From: Paenibacillus pasadenensis DSM 19293
GTDB taxonomy: Bacteria > Bacillota > Bacilli > Paenibacillales > Paenibacillaceae
Assembly (NCBI RefSeq): GCF_000422485.1
Contig: NZ_AULW01000036.1
Coordinates: 62,001-126,000 of the forward strand
DNA: 64,000 bases
Direction: 5' to 3'
The position numbers were made by a program, and so were the translations under genes. The notes beneath the pieces are model-generated. The model was not told the DNA's origin, searched no databases, and was given only the letters and a program-made list of their open reading frames with translations. This document shows, piece by piece, positions 16,024-24,943 of the stretch (the stretch's first letter is position 1; each line of letters starts with the position of its first letter).

Positions 16024-16683
16024 ATGTCGACGACGAATCCACAAGCGAGCCTGCCGGCCGCAGATTTCCATGAGGTGATCAAAAGCAGAAGATCGGTCCG
16101 CAAATATGATCCGGACTTCAAGCTGACGGACGAAGAGATCAAGGAGCTTCTGACGACGGCAACGCTCGCTCCTTCCGGAAGCAACATGCAGCCGTGGCGC
16201 TTCATCGTCATCACCGACTCGGAGCTCAAGCAGAAGCTGCTCCCGATCGCCTTCAACCAGGAGCAGGTCGTCGCCGCTTCGGCCGTCATCGCCGTGCTCG
16301 TCGATCTCCAGGCGTATACGGAAGCTCCCCGCATCTACGGCAAAGCGGTCGAGGCCGGCTATATGAACGAGGAGACGGCCGCCAAGCTGGTCGAGAACAT
16401 GAACCGCTTCTACGGCTCCCTGCCGCCGGAGCGCGCGCTCCAGTCCGCTCTGATCGACGGCGGCCTCGTTTCCCAGCAGCTCATGCTGGCCGCCCGCGCC
16501 CGCGGCCTCGACACCGTGCCGATGGCCGGCTACAACGTCGACCAGTTCCGCGAGCTGCTGCAGATTTCCGACCGCTACGCCAACGTCATGCTGATCGCGC
16601 TCGGCAAAGCGGCGCAGCCCGGACACCCAAGCGTCCGGCTGCATGTCGACGAGATCACCCATTGGAACGGCTTCAACGTCTGA
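16024..16683 (+). CDS. Nitroreductase-family flavin oxidoreductase
   Basis: 219-residue FMN-dependent reductase. The start FHEVIKSRRSVRKYDPDFKLTDEEIKELL and ATLAPSGSNMQPWRFIVITD are the nitroreductase FMN-binding signature; near the end ANVMLIALGKAAQPGHPSVR matches the second FMN contact region. Such enzymes use NAD(P)H to reduce nitro groups, quinones or flavins. ATG at 16024 has AAGGAGTGGG upstream; the promoter and a repeat that could bind a repressor suggest inducible expression. The DUF3243 gene follows 93 bases later and may be co-transcribed. Confidence 0.9.
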   Translation: MSTTNPQASLPAADFHEVIKSRRSVRKYDPDFKLTDEEIKELLTTATLAPSGSNMQPWRFIVITDSELKQKLLPIAFNQEQVVAASAVIAVLVDLQAYTEAPRIYGKAVEAGYMNEETAAKLVENMNRFYGSLPPERALQSALIDGGLVSQQLMLAARARGLDTVPMAGYNVDQFRELLQISDRYANVMLIALGKAAQPGHPSVRLHVDEITHWNGFNV

Positions 16684-16776
16684 TGCCGGATCGCGGACAG
16701 GCGGTCTGATTCGCCGCATTTCCACTCGGGTAAGGAGTCCTCAGGGCAGGACAACGACTACGGGAGGCGATGAATC

Positions 16777-17145
16777 ATGGCTCATCTGGACGGCACGAAG
16801 GACGAACCGAAAGCGACGGAAGCTTTCGATCGGGTGAAGGATACGATCGGCGGCATGGACGAATCCAAAAAGAACGAGATTCTCGGCAGCTTCGACGAGT
16901 TCAAGAGTTATCTCGGCAACCGGATCGATCTCGCGCGGCGCATCGGACTCGGCGACGAGCAGCTGGCCGCGGCCGCCGAGAAGGTCGCTGGTTATCTGGC
17001 GGAGCATGAAGAGCCGCGCAACGCGGAGGAGAAGCTGCTCCAGGAGCTGTGGAAGGTCGGCAAGGAAGAGGAGCGGCATATGCTCGCCCACATGCTCGTC
17101 CGCCTCAGCCAGGAAACGAACGAGCCTGTGCTCGAACGTTCCTAG
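16777..17145 (+). CDS. DUF3243-family protein (YmfJ-like)
   Basis: 122 residues, helical and acidic. The segment FDEFKSYLGNRIDLARRIGLGDEQLAAAAEKVAGYLAEHEEPRNAEEKLLQELWKVGKEEERHMLAHMLVRL (positions about 40-110, shown here as the family core in short pieces) fits Bacillus YmfJ/DUF3243, which is of unknown function. It is longer than YmfJ by an N-terminal extension. ATG at 16777 has GGGAGG 9 bases upstream. Closed by an unusually long terminator. Confidence 0.78.
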   Translation: MAHLDGTKDEPKATEAFDRVKDTIGGMDESKKNEILGSFDEFKSYLGNRIDLARRIGLGDEQLAAAAEKVAGYLAEHEEPRNAEEKLLQELWKVGKEEERHMLAHMLVRLSQETNEPVLERS

Positions 17146-17227
17146 CCACAATGCTATTAATAGAAGCAGCGTGACGCCGGCAAGCTTCAGGTTCATCGGC
17201 CGTTCCCTAGCGGGAAGGGCGGCTTTT

Positions 17228-17285
17228 CCGACAAAACACAAGACGGGATGGAGCAGACGCTCCATCCCGTCTTGTGTTTTGTCGG
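17228..17285. terminator. Very long perfect hairpin terminator (27-bp stem)
   Basis: Arms 17228-17254 and 17259-17285 are perfectly complementary over 27 bp around the tetraloop AGAC. The outer half is AC-rich / GT-rich rather than a plain T run. Located between the convergent DUF3243 and LysR genes. Confidence 0.85.
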
Positions 17286-17327
17286 AACGAATGCTTCATC
17301 GCTTCGAATGAAATCCGCAGGAGGGAG

Positions 17328-18188
17328 TCAGCCGCCGCGCCTCGTGTCGGCGAACAGAGCGAGCAGCATCGGCTCGTCCTTGCGCGCGAGCAGCGGTCCG
17401 GGTGCGAGCTCGAGGCCGTAGGAGGGGGCTCCGGGAAGCGGGATCAGCCGCAGTCCGGCCGCGCCGCTGGCCGCCGCCGCCGGATGATGCCGGCTGAAGT
17501 CGGGCACGATAGCAAAACCGAGGCCTTGCGCCGCGAGCGTCCGGGCCGTGCCGAGATCGGCGGACGTGTACGTTTCCCGGAGAGCGCTGCGGCGGGATTC
17601 GCTCCACTCGAGGCATAGCCGGCGCAGCTCCGTGCCGGCAGGCGGAGCGATCCACGGCGATTGCGAGGCGAGCAGAGAATCGGCCGACGCTCCCGCGTAG
17701 GCGGGATGAGAGGCGGATACCGCCAGCTTCAGCTCGGCCTGCCAGTAGACGCTGCCCGCTACCGAAGGCGGCTCGGCCCGCTCGGATACGATCAGATCAG
17801 GCTCCTCCAGCCGCCGCTCGGCGGTGAAGTCGATCGCCCGTCCGAACGGCTCGAGCAACGAGGCGGCAAGCGCGGCGGCCTGCTCGCGGCAAGGCGCGTC
17901 GATCCGCACCGCCAGCCGCTCTCCCGCTGCCGCGAGCAGCCGCATCTCCAGCCGCGCTTCCTCATGCAGCCGGATGATCTCGCGCGCGAAGCGCAGCAGC
18001 GCCTTGCCGGCATCGGTCAGCAGGATGCGGCCGGTTTTCGACTCGAACAGCTCCGTCCCCCATTCCTCCTCCATCTTCTTCATATGAAAGGTTGCCGTAG
18101 GCTGCTTGAGGCCGAGCTCGCGGGCGGCGGGAGTCACCTTCTTATGCTTGTCCAGCAGAACGAGCAGCCTCCATTTAACGATTGTCAT
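17328..18188 (-). CDS. LysR-family transcriptional regulator
   Basis: 286 residues. The N-terminal winged HTH (VKWRLLVLLDKHKKVTPAARELGLKQPTATFHMKKMEEEWGTELF, read in parts) is a LysR-type domain although the usual leading motif is altered; the effector domain at about 90-280 contains the typical SPWIAPPAGTELRRLCLE and GLGFAIVPDF segments. ATG at 18188 has AAAGGGAAG upstream. It is divergent from pstS but separated by PhoP-like boxes; whether it regulates the pst genes or something else is unknown. Confidence 0.85.
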   Translation of the reverse strand: MTIVKWRLLVLLDKHKKVTPAARELGLKQPTATFHMKKMEEEWGTELFESKTGRILLTDAGKALLRFAREIIRLHEEARLEMRLLAAAGERLAVRIDAPCREQAAALAASLLEPFGRAIDFTAERRLEEPDLIVSERAEPPSVAGSVYWQAELKLAVSASHPAYAGASADSLLASQSPWIAPPAGTELRRLCLEWSESRRSALRETYTSADLGTARTLAAQGLGFAIVPDFSRHHPAAAASGAAGLRLIPLPGAPSYGLELAPGPLLARKDEPMLLALFADTRRGG

Positions 18189-18268
18189 GATGGATCTTCC
18201 CTTTCGCCATGAAGTATAGATATTTTATGTGAATATGCTTGCTTTATTATAGATAAAATAAATGCAAT

Positions 18269-18323
18269 TTTACAATTACCTTTACAAAGCGAACATACGG
18301 CATTAACAACCGGCTCGTACAAT
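18269..18323 (+). promoter_or_regulatory. pstS promoter with PhoP-box-like hexamers
   Basis: TTTACA at 18269-18274 and 18281-18286 and TTAACA at 18303-18308 match the TTHACA half-site bound by PhoP in Bacillus; the second and third are 22 bases apart (two 11-base steps). A -10 TACAAT is at 18318-18323 with no sigma-A -35, as expected for a PhoP-activated promoter. Confidence 0.65.
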
Positions 18324-18378
18324 GAATCTCGTAAGGCAGATCAAAACTCGGATCTTCGGAAGGGGAAACAAAAACAAG

Positions 18379-19290
18379 ATGAAAAAGACGATGCTGGTCC
18401 TGATGACGACGGTGCTTGCCTTGACGCTGGCTGCCTGCGGAAGCAAGAACGACGCGAACAGCGGAGGAGCGGAGGGCGCAAGCCTGAGCGGCTCGATCCT
18501 CGCGGCAGGCTCCACGGCGATGCAGCCGCTGGTTGAGCAAGTATCCCAGAAATTCATGGCCGAATCGGAATATAGCGGAGTCACGGTGCAGGTTCAAGGC
18601 GGCGGCAGCGGCACCGGCCTGACTCAAGTATCGGAAGGACAAGCCGACATCGGCAACTCGGACATCTTCGCCGGCGAGAAGTTCACGGATGCCGACGCGG
18701 ACAAAGGCAAGGAGCTCATCGACCATCAAGTCGCCGTCGTCGCCATGGCGACCGTCGTCAACAAGAATATCGCCATCGACGACCTGTCGAAGCAGCAGCT
18801 GGTCGACATCTTCACCGGCAAAGTGACGAACTGGAGCGAAGTCGGCGGTGCCGACGAGAAGATCGTCATCGTCAACCGTCCATCGAGCTCCGGCACGCGC
18901 AAGACGTTTGAAAAGTACGGACTCGGCACGAAATCCGAAGATCTTCCGGGCAACATCCAAGAGGATTCCTCCGGCACGGTCAAAAAGCTCGTCGGCGAAA
19001 CGCCGGGAGCGATCGGCTACCTGGCGCTCTCCTACCTCGACGATTCGGTGAAGACGCTCAAGCTCGACGGCGTCGAAGCGACTCCGGACAACGTCAAAAC
19101 CGGCGAGTATCCGATCTGGGCCTACCAGCACATGTACACGAAGGGCGAGCCGAACGAAGTCGTCAAAGCGTTCCTCGACTACATGGTCAGCGACGACATC
19201 CAAAAGACGGACGTGACCGACCTGGGCTACATTTCCATCAACGACATGCAAGTGACGCGCGATGAAGCCGGCACGATCACGAAAAAATAA
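18379..19290 (+). CDS. pstS: Phosphate ABC transporter substrate-binding lipoprotein PstS
   Basis: 303-residue extracellular phosphate-binding protein. Lipoprotein signal MKKTMLVLMTTVLALTLAACG with lipobox LAAC. The mature part has SGSILAAGSTAMQPL, GGGSGTGLTQVSEGQADIGNSD and NRPSSSGTRKTFEKY, the three phosphate-binding loops of the PstS family. ATG at 18379 is chosen at the signal peptide, with GGAAGGGG about 13 bases upstream; a start at 18322 lies at the -10 element and is rejected. First gene of the pst operon. Confidence 0.95.
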   Translation: MKKTMLVLMTTVLALTLAACGSKNDANSGGAEGASLSGSILAAGSTAMQPLVEQVSQKFMAESEYSGVTVQVQGGGSGTGLTQVSEGQADIGNSDIFAGEKFTDADADKGKELIDHQVAVVAMATVVNKNIAIDDLSKQQLVDIFTGKVTNWSEVGGADEKIVIVNRPSSSGTRKTFEKYGLGTKSEDLPGNIQEDSSGTVKKLVGETPGAIGYLALSYLDDSVKTLKLDGVEATPDNVKTGEYPIWAYQHMYTKGEPNEVVKAFLDYMVSDDIQKTDVTDLGYISINDMQVTRDEAGTITKK

Positions 19291-19313
19291 CACCGTCATC
19301 ACCAGCTGCGTTT

Positions 19314-19374
19314 CATGGCGCAGCGGCAGGCCAAGAAGGAGGCATCCCATGCCCCCTCTTGGCTTTGCGCCATG
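19314..19374 (+). other. Large hairpin between pstS and pstC
   Basis: Outer arms CATGGCGCA (19314-19322) and TGCGCCATG (19366-19374) enclose inner arms of about 15 bp (19330-19345 / 19349-19363) with a CCC loop. No T run. It is likely an RNA processing/stability element that lets pstS mRNA exceed the downstream genes, as reported for Bacillus pst transcripts. Confidence 0.7.
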
Positions 19375-19407
19375 CCAAGAGTATTCGGCGTAAGGAGAGA
19401 TCAATTC

Positions 19408-20430
19408 ATGAAAGCAACCTTAGACCCTGCCCGGCCAGGCTCCGAGGGCGCAGAGCCGACTTCGAGGGCCGAGGCTTCGTCCGAGCCGCGCGCCGAGGCG
19501 TCTCCGGCATCCGCCGCCCCTTCCGGCGGAACGCCGCCTCGTCCGACCGCGCGCCGCAAATCGCGCTCCGGCGGAGAATGGTTCGGCAAGACGTATACGC
19601 TCATCTGCGTCGCCGTGCTCATCGTCACGATTTTTTCGATCGTTTATTTCGTTGCGTCCAAGGGGCTGTCGACCTTCTTCGTCAACGGCGTCAGCCTGAA
19701 GGAATTCCTGTTCGGCACGAAATGGGCGCCTGACGGCGAGCCGCAGTCGTTCGGCGCGCTGCCGTTCATCACCGGCTCGTTCGTCACCTCGATTCTGGCT
19801 GCCTGCATCTCGGCTCCGCTCGCCTTCTGCGCGGCGATCTTCATGACCGAGCTGATGCCGAAGTTCGGCAAAAGGGTCATGCAGCCGGTCATCGAGCTGC
19901 TCGCCGGCATCCCGTCGGTCGTGTACGGCTTTGTCGGCCTGACCGTTATCGTGCCGTTCTTCCGCGCGATCTTCCCCGGGCAGGGCCTCGGCCTCGCCGC
20001 AGGCGCGGTCGTGCTCTCGATCATGATCCTGCCGACGATCACGACGATCGCGACCGATGCGATGAGCAACCTGCCGCGCGGCCTCAAGGAAGGCAGCTAC
20101 GCGCTCGGCGCGACGCGCTGGCAGACGATCTCGCGCAGCATCCTGCCGGCCGTCATCCCGTCCATGCTGACGGGCGTCGTGCTCGGCATCGCGCGCGCTT
20201 TCGGCGAGGCGCTCGCCGTGCAGATGGTCATCGGCAACGCTCCGCATATTCCGAGCTCGCTGTTCGAATCGGCGTCCACGCTGACGAGCGTCATCACGCT
20301 CAGCATGGGCAACACGATCATGGGCCAAGTCCAGAACAACGTGCTGTGGAGCCTCGCGCTCGTGCTGCTCGTCATGACATTCGTCTTCGTCGCGATCGTG
20401 CGCGTGCTGGAAAGGAGAAGCCTGCGATGA
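19408..20430 (+). CDS. pstC: Phosphate ABC transporter permease PstC
   Basis: 340-residue inner-membrane permease. The first ~60 residues are Ala/Pro/Ser-rich and disordered, longer than usual; then about six membrane helices. Family segments: ELLAGIPSVVYGFVGLTVIVP and the EAA-type loop LPRGLKEGSYALGATRWQTI that contacts the ATPase. ATG at 19408 has AAGGAGA 9 bases upstream. Overlaps pstA by ATGA. Confidence 0.94.
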   Translation: MKATLDPARPGSEGAEPTSRAEASSEPRAEASPASAAPSGGTPPRPTARRKSRSGGEWFGKTYTLICVAVLIVTIFSIVYFVASKGLSTFFVNGVSLKEFLFGTKWAPDGEPQSFGALPFITGSFVTSILAACISAPLAFCAAIFMTELMPKFGKRVMQPVIELLAGIPSVVYGFVGLTVIVPFFRAIFPGQGLGLAAGAVVLSIMILPTITTIATDAMSNLPRGLKEGSYALGATRWQTISRSILPAVIPSMLTGVVLGIARAFGEALAVQMVIGNAPHIPSSLFESASTLTSVITLSMGNTIMGQVQNNVLWSLALVLLVMTFVFVAIVRVLERRSLR

Positions 20431-21320
20431 GAATGTCCAACAAAACCGCCGACCGCGTAGCGACGGCTGTCTTCTACTTCTTCGCCTTCCTCATCATCCT
20501 CATCCTGGCGGGGCTGATCGGATTCATTCTGTACCGCGGCCTCAGCCATATCAGCTTCGGCTTCCTGACGTCGCCGCCGCAGACGTTCAAGGTCGGAGGC
20601 GGCATCGGGCCGCAGCTGTTCAACTCGCTGTTCCTGCTCGTGCTGACGATGATCATCACCGTGCCTCTCGGCATCGGCGCCGGCATCTACATGGCGGAGT
20701 ACGCCCGTCCGGGCCGGTTCACCGACTTCATCCGGCTCGTCGTCGAGGTGCTCTCCTCGTTCCCTTCGATCGTCGTCGGCCTGTTCGGCCTGCTGGTGTT
20801 CGTCAACTACTTCGGCCTCAAGTTCTCGCTGCTGGCCGGCGCGCTCGCGCTGACCGTATTCAACCTGCCGCTCATGGTGCGCATCACCGAGCAGGGCATC
20901 CGCGGCGTGCCGCGCGAGCAGAAGGAGGCGGGACTCGCCCTCGGCCTGACGCGTTGGAAAACGATCGTCAAGATCATGCTGCCGGTCGCGCTGCCGACGA
21001 TCCTGACCGGCACGATCCTGGCCGCAGGCCGCGTCTTCGGCGAAGCCGCCGCGCTGCTGTTCACCGCCGGCATGAGCTCGCCGCGGCTGGACTTCACCGA
21101 CTGGAATCCGTTCAGTCCGGTGTCGCCGCTCAATCCGCTTCGTCCGGCCGAGACGCTCGCCGTGCACATCTGGAAAATCAACAGCGAAGGCATCGCTCCG
21201 GACGCCGCGCAGATCGCGGCCGGCGCTTCCGCCGTGCTCATCCTGACGGTGCTGCTGTTCAATCTGGGCTCCCGCTGGCTTGGCCGCTTCTTGTACCGCA
21301 AGCTGACGGCATCCCGCTAA
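20427..21320 (+). CDS. pstA: Phosphate ABC transporter permease PstA
   Basis: 297-residue partner permease of PstC. About six hydrophobic helices; conserved [18 protein letters not shown] and the coupling loop [20 protein letters not shown]. The start overlaps the pstC stop, giving coupled translation. Ends 25 bases before pstB with a GAGGAGGA site between. Confidence 0.94.
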   Translation: MRMSNKTADRVATAVFYFFAFLIILILAGLIGFILYRGLSHISFGFLTSPPQTFKVGGGIGPQLFNSLFLLVLTMIITVPLGIGAGIYMAEYARPGRFTDFIRLVVEVLSSFPSIVVGLFGLLVFVNYFGLKFSLLAGALALTVFNLPLMVRITEQGIRGVPREQKEAGLALGLTRWKTIVKIMLPVALPTILTGTILAAGRVFGEAAALLFTAGMSSPRLDFTDWNPFSPVSPLNPLRPAETLAVHIWKINSEGIAPDAAQIAAGASAVLILTVLLFNLGSRWLGRFLYRKLTASR

Positions 21321-21345
21321 ACCCGACTACGAGGAGGACCCCAAG

Positions 21346-22152
21346 ATGGCAATCGCAGCTCCCTCGAGCGCAATCGGCGCGAGCACGCGGCCGGGAGGCA
21401 GCGCGGCGCTGGCCGCCGAGCAGCTGAGCATCTTTTACGGAGAGAAGGAAGCGGTCAAAAAAGTCGACCTGAGCTTCGCGAGAGGCAGCGTGACGGCGCT
21501 CATCGGCCCGTCCGGGTGCGGCAAGTCCACGTTCCTGCGGAGCCTCAACCGGATGAACGACACGATCGCCGGCGCGAGCGCCAAAGGAAGCATCTGGCTG
21601 GACGGCGAGGACATCAACGCGCCGGGCACCGATGTCGTCTCGCTGCGCCAGCGGATCGGCATGGTGTGGCAAAAGCCGAATCCGTTCTACAAGTCGATCT
21701 ATGAAAACGTCGCCTTCGGTCCGCGCTATCACGGCGTGCGCAACAAGCGCGAGCTGGACGAGATCGTCGAGTCCTGCCTGCGCCGCACGGCGCTGTGGGA
21801 CGAGACGAAGGACCGGCTGAACCAGTCGGCGCTCGCGCTGTCCGGCGGCCAGCAGCAGCGGCTGTGCATCGCCCGCGCGCTGTCGGTGCAGCCGGAAATC
21901 CTGCTCATGGACGAGCCGGCCTCCGCGCTCGACCCGGTGTCGACGTCCAAGATCGAGGAGCTCATCTCTGAGCTCAAGCAGGAGTACTGCATCGTCATCG
22001 TGACGCACAACATGGGCCAGGCGGCCCGCGTGTCCGACAAGACGGCGTTCTTCTACATGGGCAATCTGATCGAGCACAACGAGACGAACGTCATTTTCAC
22101 CAATCCGGAGAAGAAGCAGACCGACGACTACATCTCGGGCCGCTTCGGCTGA
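21346..22152 (+). CDS. pstB: Phosphate ABC transporter ATP-binding protein PstB (copy 1)
   Basis: 268-residue ATPase. Walker [11 protein letters not shown]-loop WQKPNPF, signature LSGGQQQRL, Walker [15 protein letters not shown]-loop THNM. The N-terminal extension (about 25 residues, Ala/Ser-rich) is absent from copy 2. WQKPNPF replaces the more common FQ(Q/K)PNPF. Energises phosphate import with PstCA. Confidence 0.93.
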   Translation: MAIAAPSSAIGASTRPGGSAALAAEQLSIFYGEKEAVKKVDLSFARGSVTALIGPSGCGKSTFLRSLNRMNDTIAGASAKGSIWLDGEDINAPGTDVVSLRQRIGMVWQKPNPFYKSIYENVAFGPRYHGVRNKRELDEIVESCLRRTALWDETKDRLNQSALALSGGQQQRLCIARALSVQPEILLMDEPASALDPVSTSKIEELISELKQEYCIVIVTHNMGQAARVSDKTAFFYMGNLIEHNETNVIFTNPEKKQTDDYISGRFG

Positions 22153-22234
22153 TCCGAAAGGCAAGCCGCGCTCGGCCGGGAGAGGCCGTCGCGGCGGCAA
22201 TCCGACTATCGACGCATGGGAGAAGGGGAACGTT

Positions 22235-22993
22235 ATGACGACATCGATCATGGAGATTGACCGGCTCAACCTGCATTACAGCGAGTTCCACGCGCTCAAG
22301 AACATCGAGCTGGACATTCCCGAAAAGACCATCACCGCCTTTATCGGCCCGTCGGGCTGCGGCAAGTCGACGTTCCTGCGCACGCTCAACCGCATGAACG
22401 ATCTCGTCGCCGGCGTCAAGATCGACGGCAGCGTCAAGCTGGACGGCGAGGACATCTACGGTGCGGAAACGGACGTCGAGTCCCTCCGCAAGCGGGTCGG
22501 CATGGTGTTCCAGCAGCCGAATCCCTTTCCGAAGTCGATCTTCGACAATGTCGCGTACGGCCCGCGGCTGCACGGCATCCGCGACAAGGCGACCTTGAAC
22601 GAGATCGTGGAGCGCAGCCTGCGCGGCGCCTCGCTGTGGGAGGAAGTGAAGGATCTGCTCGGCAAGTCGGCGCTCAGCCTGTCCGGCGGCCAGCAGCAGC
22701 GGCTGTGCATCGCCCGCGCGCTCGCCGTCGAGCCCGAGGTGCTGCTCATGGACGAGGCGACGTCCGCGCTCGACCCGATCTCGACGCTCAAGATCGAGGA
22801 GCTGGTGCGCGAGCTCAAGAAGGAGTACACGATCGTCATGGTGACGCACAACATGCACCAGGCGGCGCGCGTATCCGACCGTACCGTGTTTTTCCTCAAC
22901 GGAGAGCTTGTCGAGGCCGACGAGACGGAGAAGCTGTTCTCCAACCCGAGCGACGCGCGCACGGAAGACTACATTACAGGACGCTTCGGCTGA
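22235..22993 (+). CDS. pstB: Phosphate ABC transporter ATP-binding protein PstB (copy 2)
   Basis: 252-residue second ATPase, clearly a paralog of copy 1: Walker [33 protein letters not shown]. Walker B reads [12 protein letters not shown], with Ala where Pro is standard in DEPTSALDP; the catalytic Glu is kept so activity is expected. Tandem pstB genes also occur in Bacillus subtilis (pstBA, pstBB). Preceded by a GAGAAGGGG site. Confidence 0.93.
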   Translation: MTTSIMEIDRLNLHYSEFHALKNIELDIPEKTITAFIGPSGCGKSTFLRTLNRMNDLVAGVKIDGSVKLDGEDIYGAETDVESLRKRVGMVFQQPNPFPKSIFDNVAYGPRLHGIRDKATLNEIVERSLRGASLWEEVKDLLGKSALSLSGGQQQRLCIARALAVEPEVLLMDEATSALDPISTLKIEELVRELKKEYTIVMVTHNMHQAARVSDRTVFFLNGELVEADETEKLFSNPSDARTEDYITGRFG

Positions 22994-23024
22994 AGCGCCG
23001 GCGAGAGGGAGAGAAGAGACCGTC

Positions 23025-23684
23025 ATGATCAAACGCAAGGAACTGGACGAGGGACTGGAGCAGCTCGACAAGATGCTGCAGGAAATGGGCGAGCATGTGG
23101 AGTCGGCGCTCGCGGGATCGATGCAGGCGCTGATGAGCGTCGACACCGAGGCGGCGTCCGCGATCATCCGCCGCGACCCGGAGCTGAACCGGCTGGAGGA
23201 GCGCATTACGGAGCTCGGCTCCAAGCTGATCGCCACGCAGCAGCCGGTCGCCAAGGATTTGAGGCGCGTGCTCGTCGCGTTCCGCATCTCCGGCGACCTG
23301 GAGCGGATGGGCGATCTGTCGGTCGACATCGCCAAGGTCGTGCTGCGCCTCGAGGGGCAGCAGCTCATCAAGCCGCTGATCGACCTGCCGCGCATGGCCG
23401 AGATCGTGCAGACGATGATTTTCGAGTCGATCCAGTCGTTCGTGCAGGAGAATGTCGATCTCGCCTACAAGATGGCCAAGGACGACGATGCCGTCGACGC
23501 GCTGTACTCGCAGATCATCCGCGAGCTGTATACGCTCATGGTGCAGGACCCGCGCACGATCAACCAGTCGATGCTGCTCAGCTTCGTCGGCCGCTATATC
23601 GAGCGTCTGGCCGACCATGCGACCAATATCGGGGAAAGCGTCGTTTACCTCGTGACGGGCCGCCGTCCGGATTTGAACGCCTAG
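23025..23684 (+). CDS. phoU: Phosphate signalling regulator PhoU
   Basis: 219 residues, all-helical, two PhoU repeats. Conserved metal-binding type motifs are visible: RISGDLERMGDLSVDIAK in the first repeat and GRYIERLADHATNIGESV in the second. PhoU links the Pst transporter to the phosphate sensor kinase and limits uptake. ATG at 23025 has GAGAGGGAGAG upstream. Last gene of the pst operon; no clear terminator immediately follows. Confidence 0.94.
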   Translation: MIKRKELDEGLEQLDKMLQEMGEHVESALAGSMQALMSVDTEAASAIIRRDPELNRLEERITELGSKLIATQQPVAKDLRRVLVAFRISGDLERMGDLSVDIAKVVLRLEGQQLIKPLIDLPRMAEIVQTMIFESIQSFVQENVDLAYKMAKDDDAVDALYSQIIRELYTLMVQDPRTINQSMLLSFVGRYIERLADHATNIGESVVYLVTGRRPDLNA

Positions 23685-24925
23685 CTTTTTTGTAGCGTCG
23701 GCTGCTGCATGCGCCTTGACCGTTTCGGAATTCCGGAGCGGGAGGCGCTTTTTGGCGTTCCCTTGAGCGCAGGGAGGGCTTGGGGAGCCTCGGGATCGGG
23801 GAGCTTGGAGTCTGGGAGCCTAGGGAGCGGGGAATTCGGGAAGCCCGGGGAGCCTGTGGAATCTGTGGGGCCGTGGGTCAAGAGTTGCCCCGCTCCGGGG
23901 ACGGAACCTCTTTCCGATTCCGCTGAAGCCCAGATTCCTCTGATCTCCCTTTCCGAAACGGAAGGAATCCGGCCTTCAAGGGAACCGCTGCCGCTTCTCC
24001 AAGAGGTTTCCGTCCCCTTCGCTCCCTGCTTGGACCTTTGCTAGATGCAACCCCCGAACCCCGACAGGTAGAGTAGCCCCGACCCCGGTACATCCGGCAA
24101 CCCCGGCACCCCCGGCAACCCAAGCAACCTCGGCAACTCCGGCAACCCCGGCACCCCCGGCACCCCCGGCAACCCCAGCAACCCCAGCAACCCCAGCAAC
24201 CCCAGCAGCCCCAGCAGCCCCAGCAGCCCCAGCAGCCCCAGCAGCCCCAGCAGCCCCGGCAGCCCCAGCTATCCCAGCACCACCGCTTCGTTCTTTGCAG
24301 CTGGAAAGCTAACGATTCGTCAGACGCTTAGACGCCTTTTAGTCGTGGATTCAAAAACCTAACGACGCCTCAAGTGCTTAGCGTTGAGGATATTGCGTTT
24401 CTCTATCGAAAAAATGCTATTTTTCGTTCGCTAAGATTCGTGAGAGTCGTTAGATTTTCACAACGCCGCGTAGGGGACTTCTTACGATTTCAGGAGTCGT
24501 TAGCCGCGAAGATGTCGAACTTCGGGGCGGCCGGGGGGAGCGGACAAGGAAAACCAAGAAGAACAAAAAACGCGAAACGCGATCGGGCTCGATGTGCCGC
24601 CTCAAGCTGCCGGCAAGAAAAAGAGACACGCCGTTCAGCCGGTTCGCTCCGCCTAAGCGTGCGTTGGCCGATTGAGGTGTCTCAAGTTCGAGAAGCCGGA
24701 TTCAGTTGAGTACGATCAGCTGTCTTATGCTGCCTAGGCCGTAATTCGGATCGTGTCGAGATTCAGTGAGCCGGGGCATCCGCAAGGGGATGCACGGATC
24801 GGCCATCAAGCCGCAGGCAGGGCGTAGGCTCGACGGCGACTGAGAGTGACGGACCAATAGCGGTCCGCCCGCCGGACTAATAGCGGTCCGCCTGACGAGC
24901 CTTTAGCGTCCCGCCCGCCGGGCCT
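23685..24925. other. 1.2-kb gene-free, repeat-rich interval
   Basis: No credible gene is seen on either strand. It holds Gly/Ser-codon-like G-rich repeats (about 23780-23870), a 9-bp tandem array (24090-24280), repeated GAGTCGTTAG words (24444, 24494) with the inverse CTAACGAC at 24359, a spaced inverted repeat GAGACAC/GTGTCTC near 24620-24680, and a 23-bp array (24851-24943). AT content rises in 24300-24500. This could be a decayed gene plus regulatory repeats. Confidence 0.6.
24090..24280 (+). repeat. 9-bp tandem repeat, collagen-like in one frame
   Basis: About 21 copies of CCCCRGCAN. In the plus frame through 24087 it reads Gly-Asn-Pro, Gly-Thr-Pro, Ser-Asn-Pro and then Ser-Ser-Pro triplets, a collagen-like Gly-X-Y start that degrades by G-to-A changes into Ser-X-Pro. 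A TAG at 24069 and the lack of a start codon show it is not an intact gene. Confidence 0.8.
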
Positions 24926-24943
24926 TTAGCGTCCGGCCCGCTG
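24851..24943. repeat. Four imperfect ~23-bp tandem repeats
   Basis: Units start at 24851, 24874, 24898 and 24921 and share the core AGCGKYCC-GCC. The first two contain GGACC-AATAGC-GGTCC type hairpins. The last unit includes the stop codon of the phosphodiesterase gene, so the array runs into the 3' end of that gene. Confidence 0.65.

Noticed and set aside
23878-24123. Cys/Gly/Arg-rich minus-strand frame entering the 9-bp repeats
   Set aside because: Composition comes from the repeat; no start signal or family.
24090-24280. CRISPR array
   Set aside because: Units are 9 bp with no spacers; no cas genes in the window.
24851-24943. CRISPR-like short repeats
   Set aside because: Only four imperfect adjacent units with no unique spacers.
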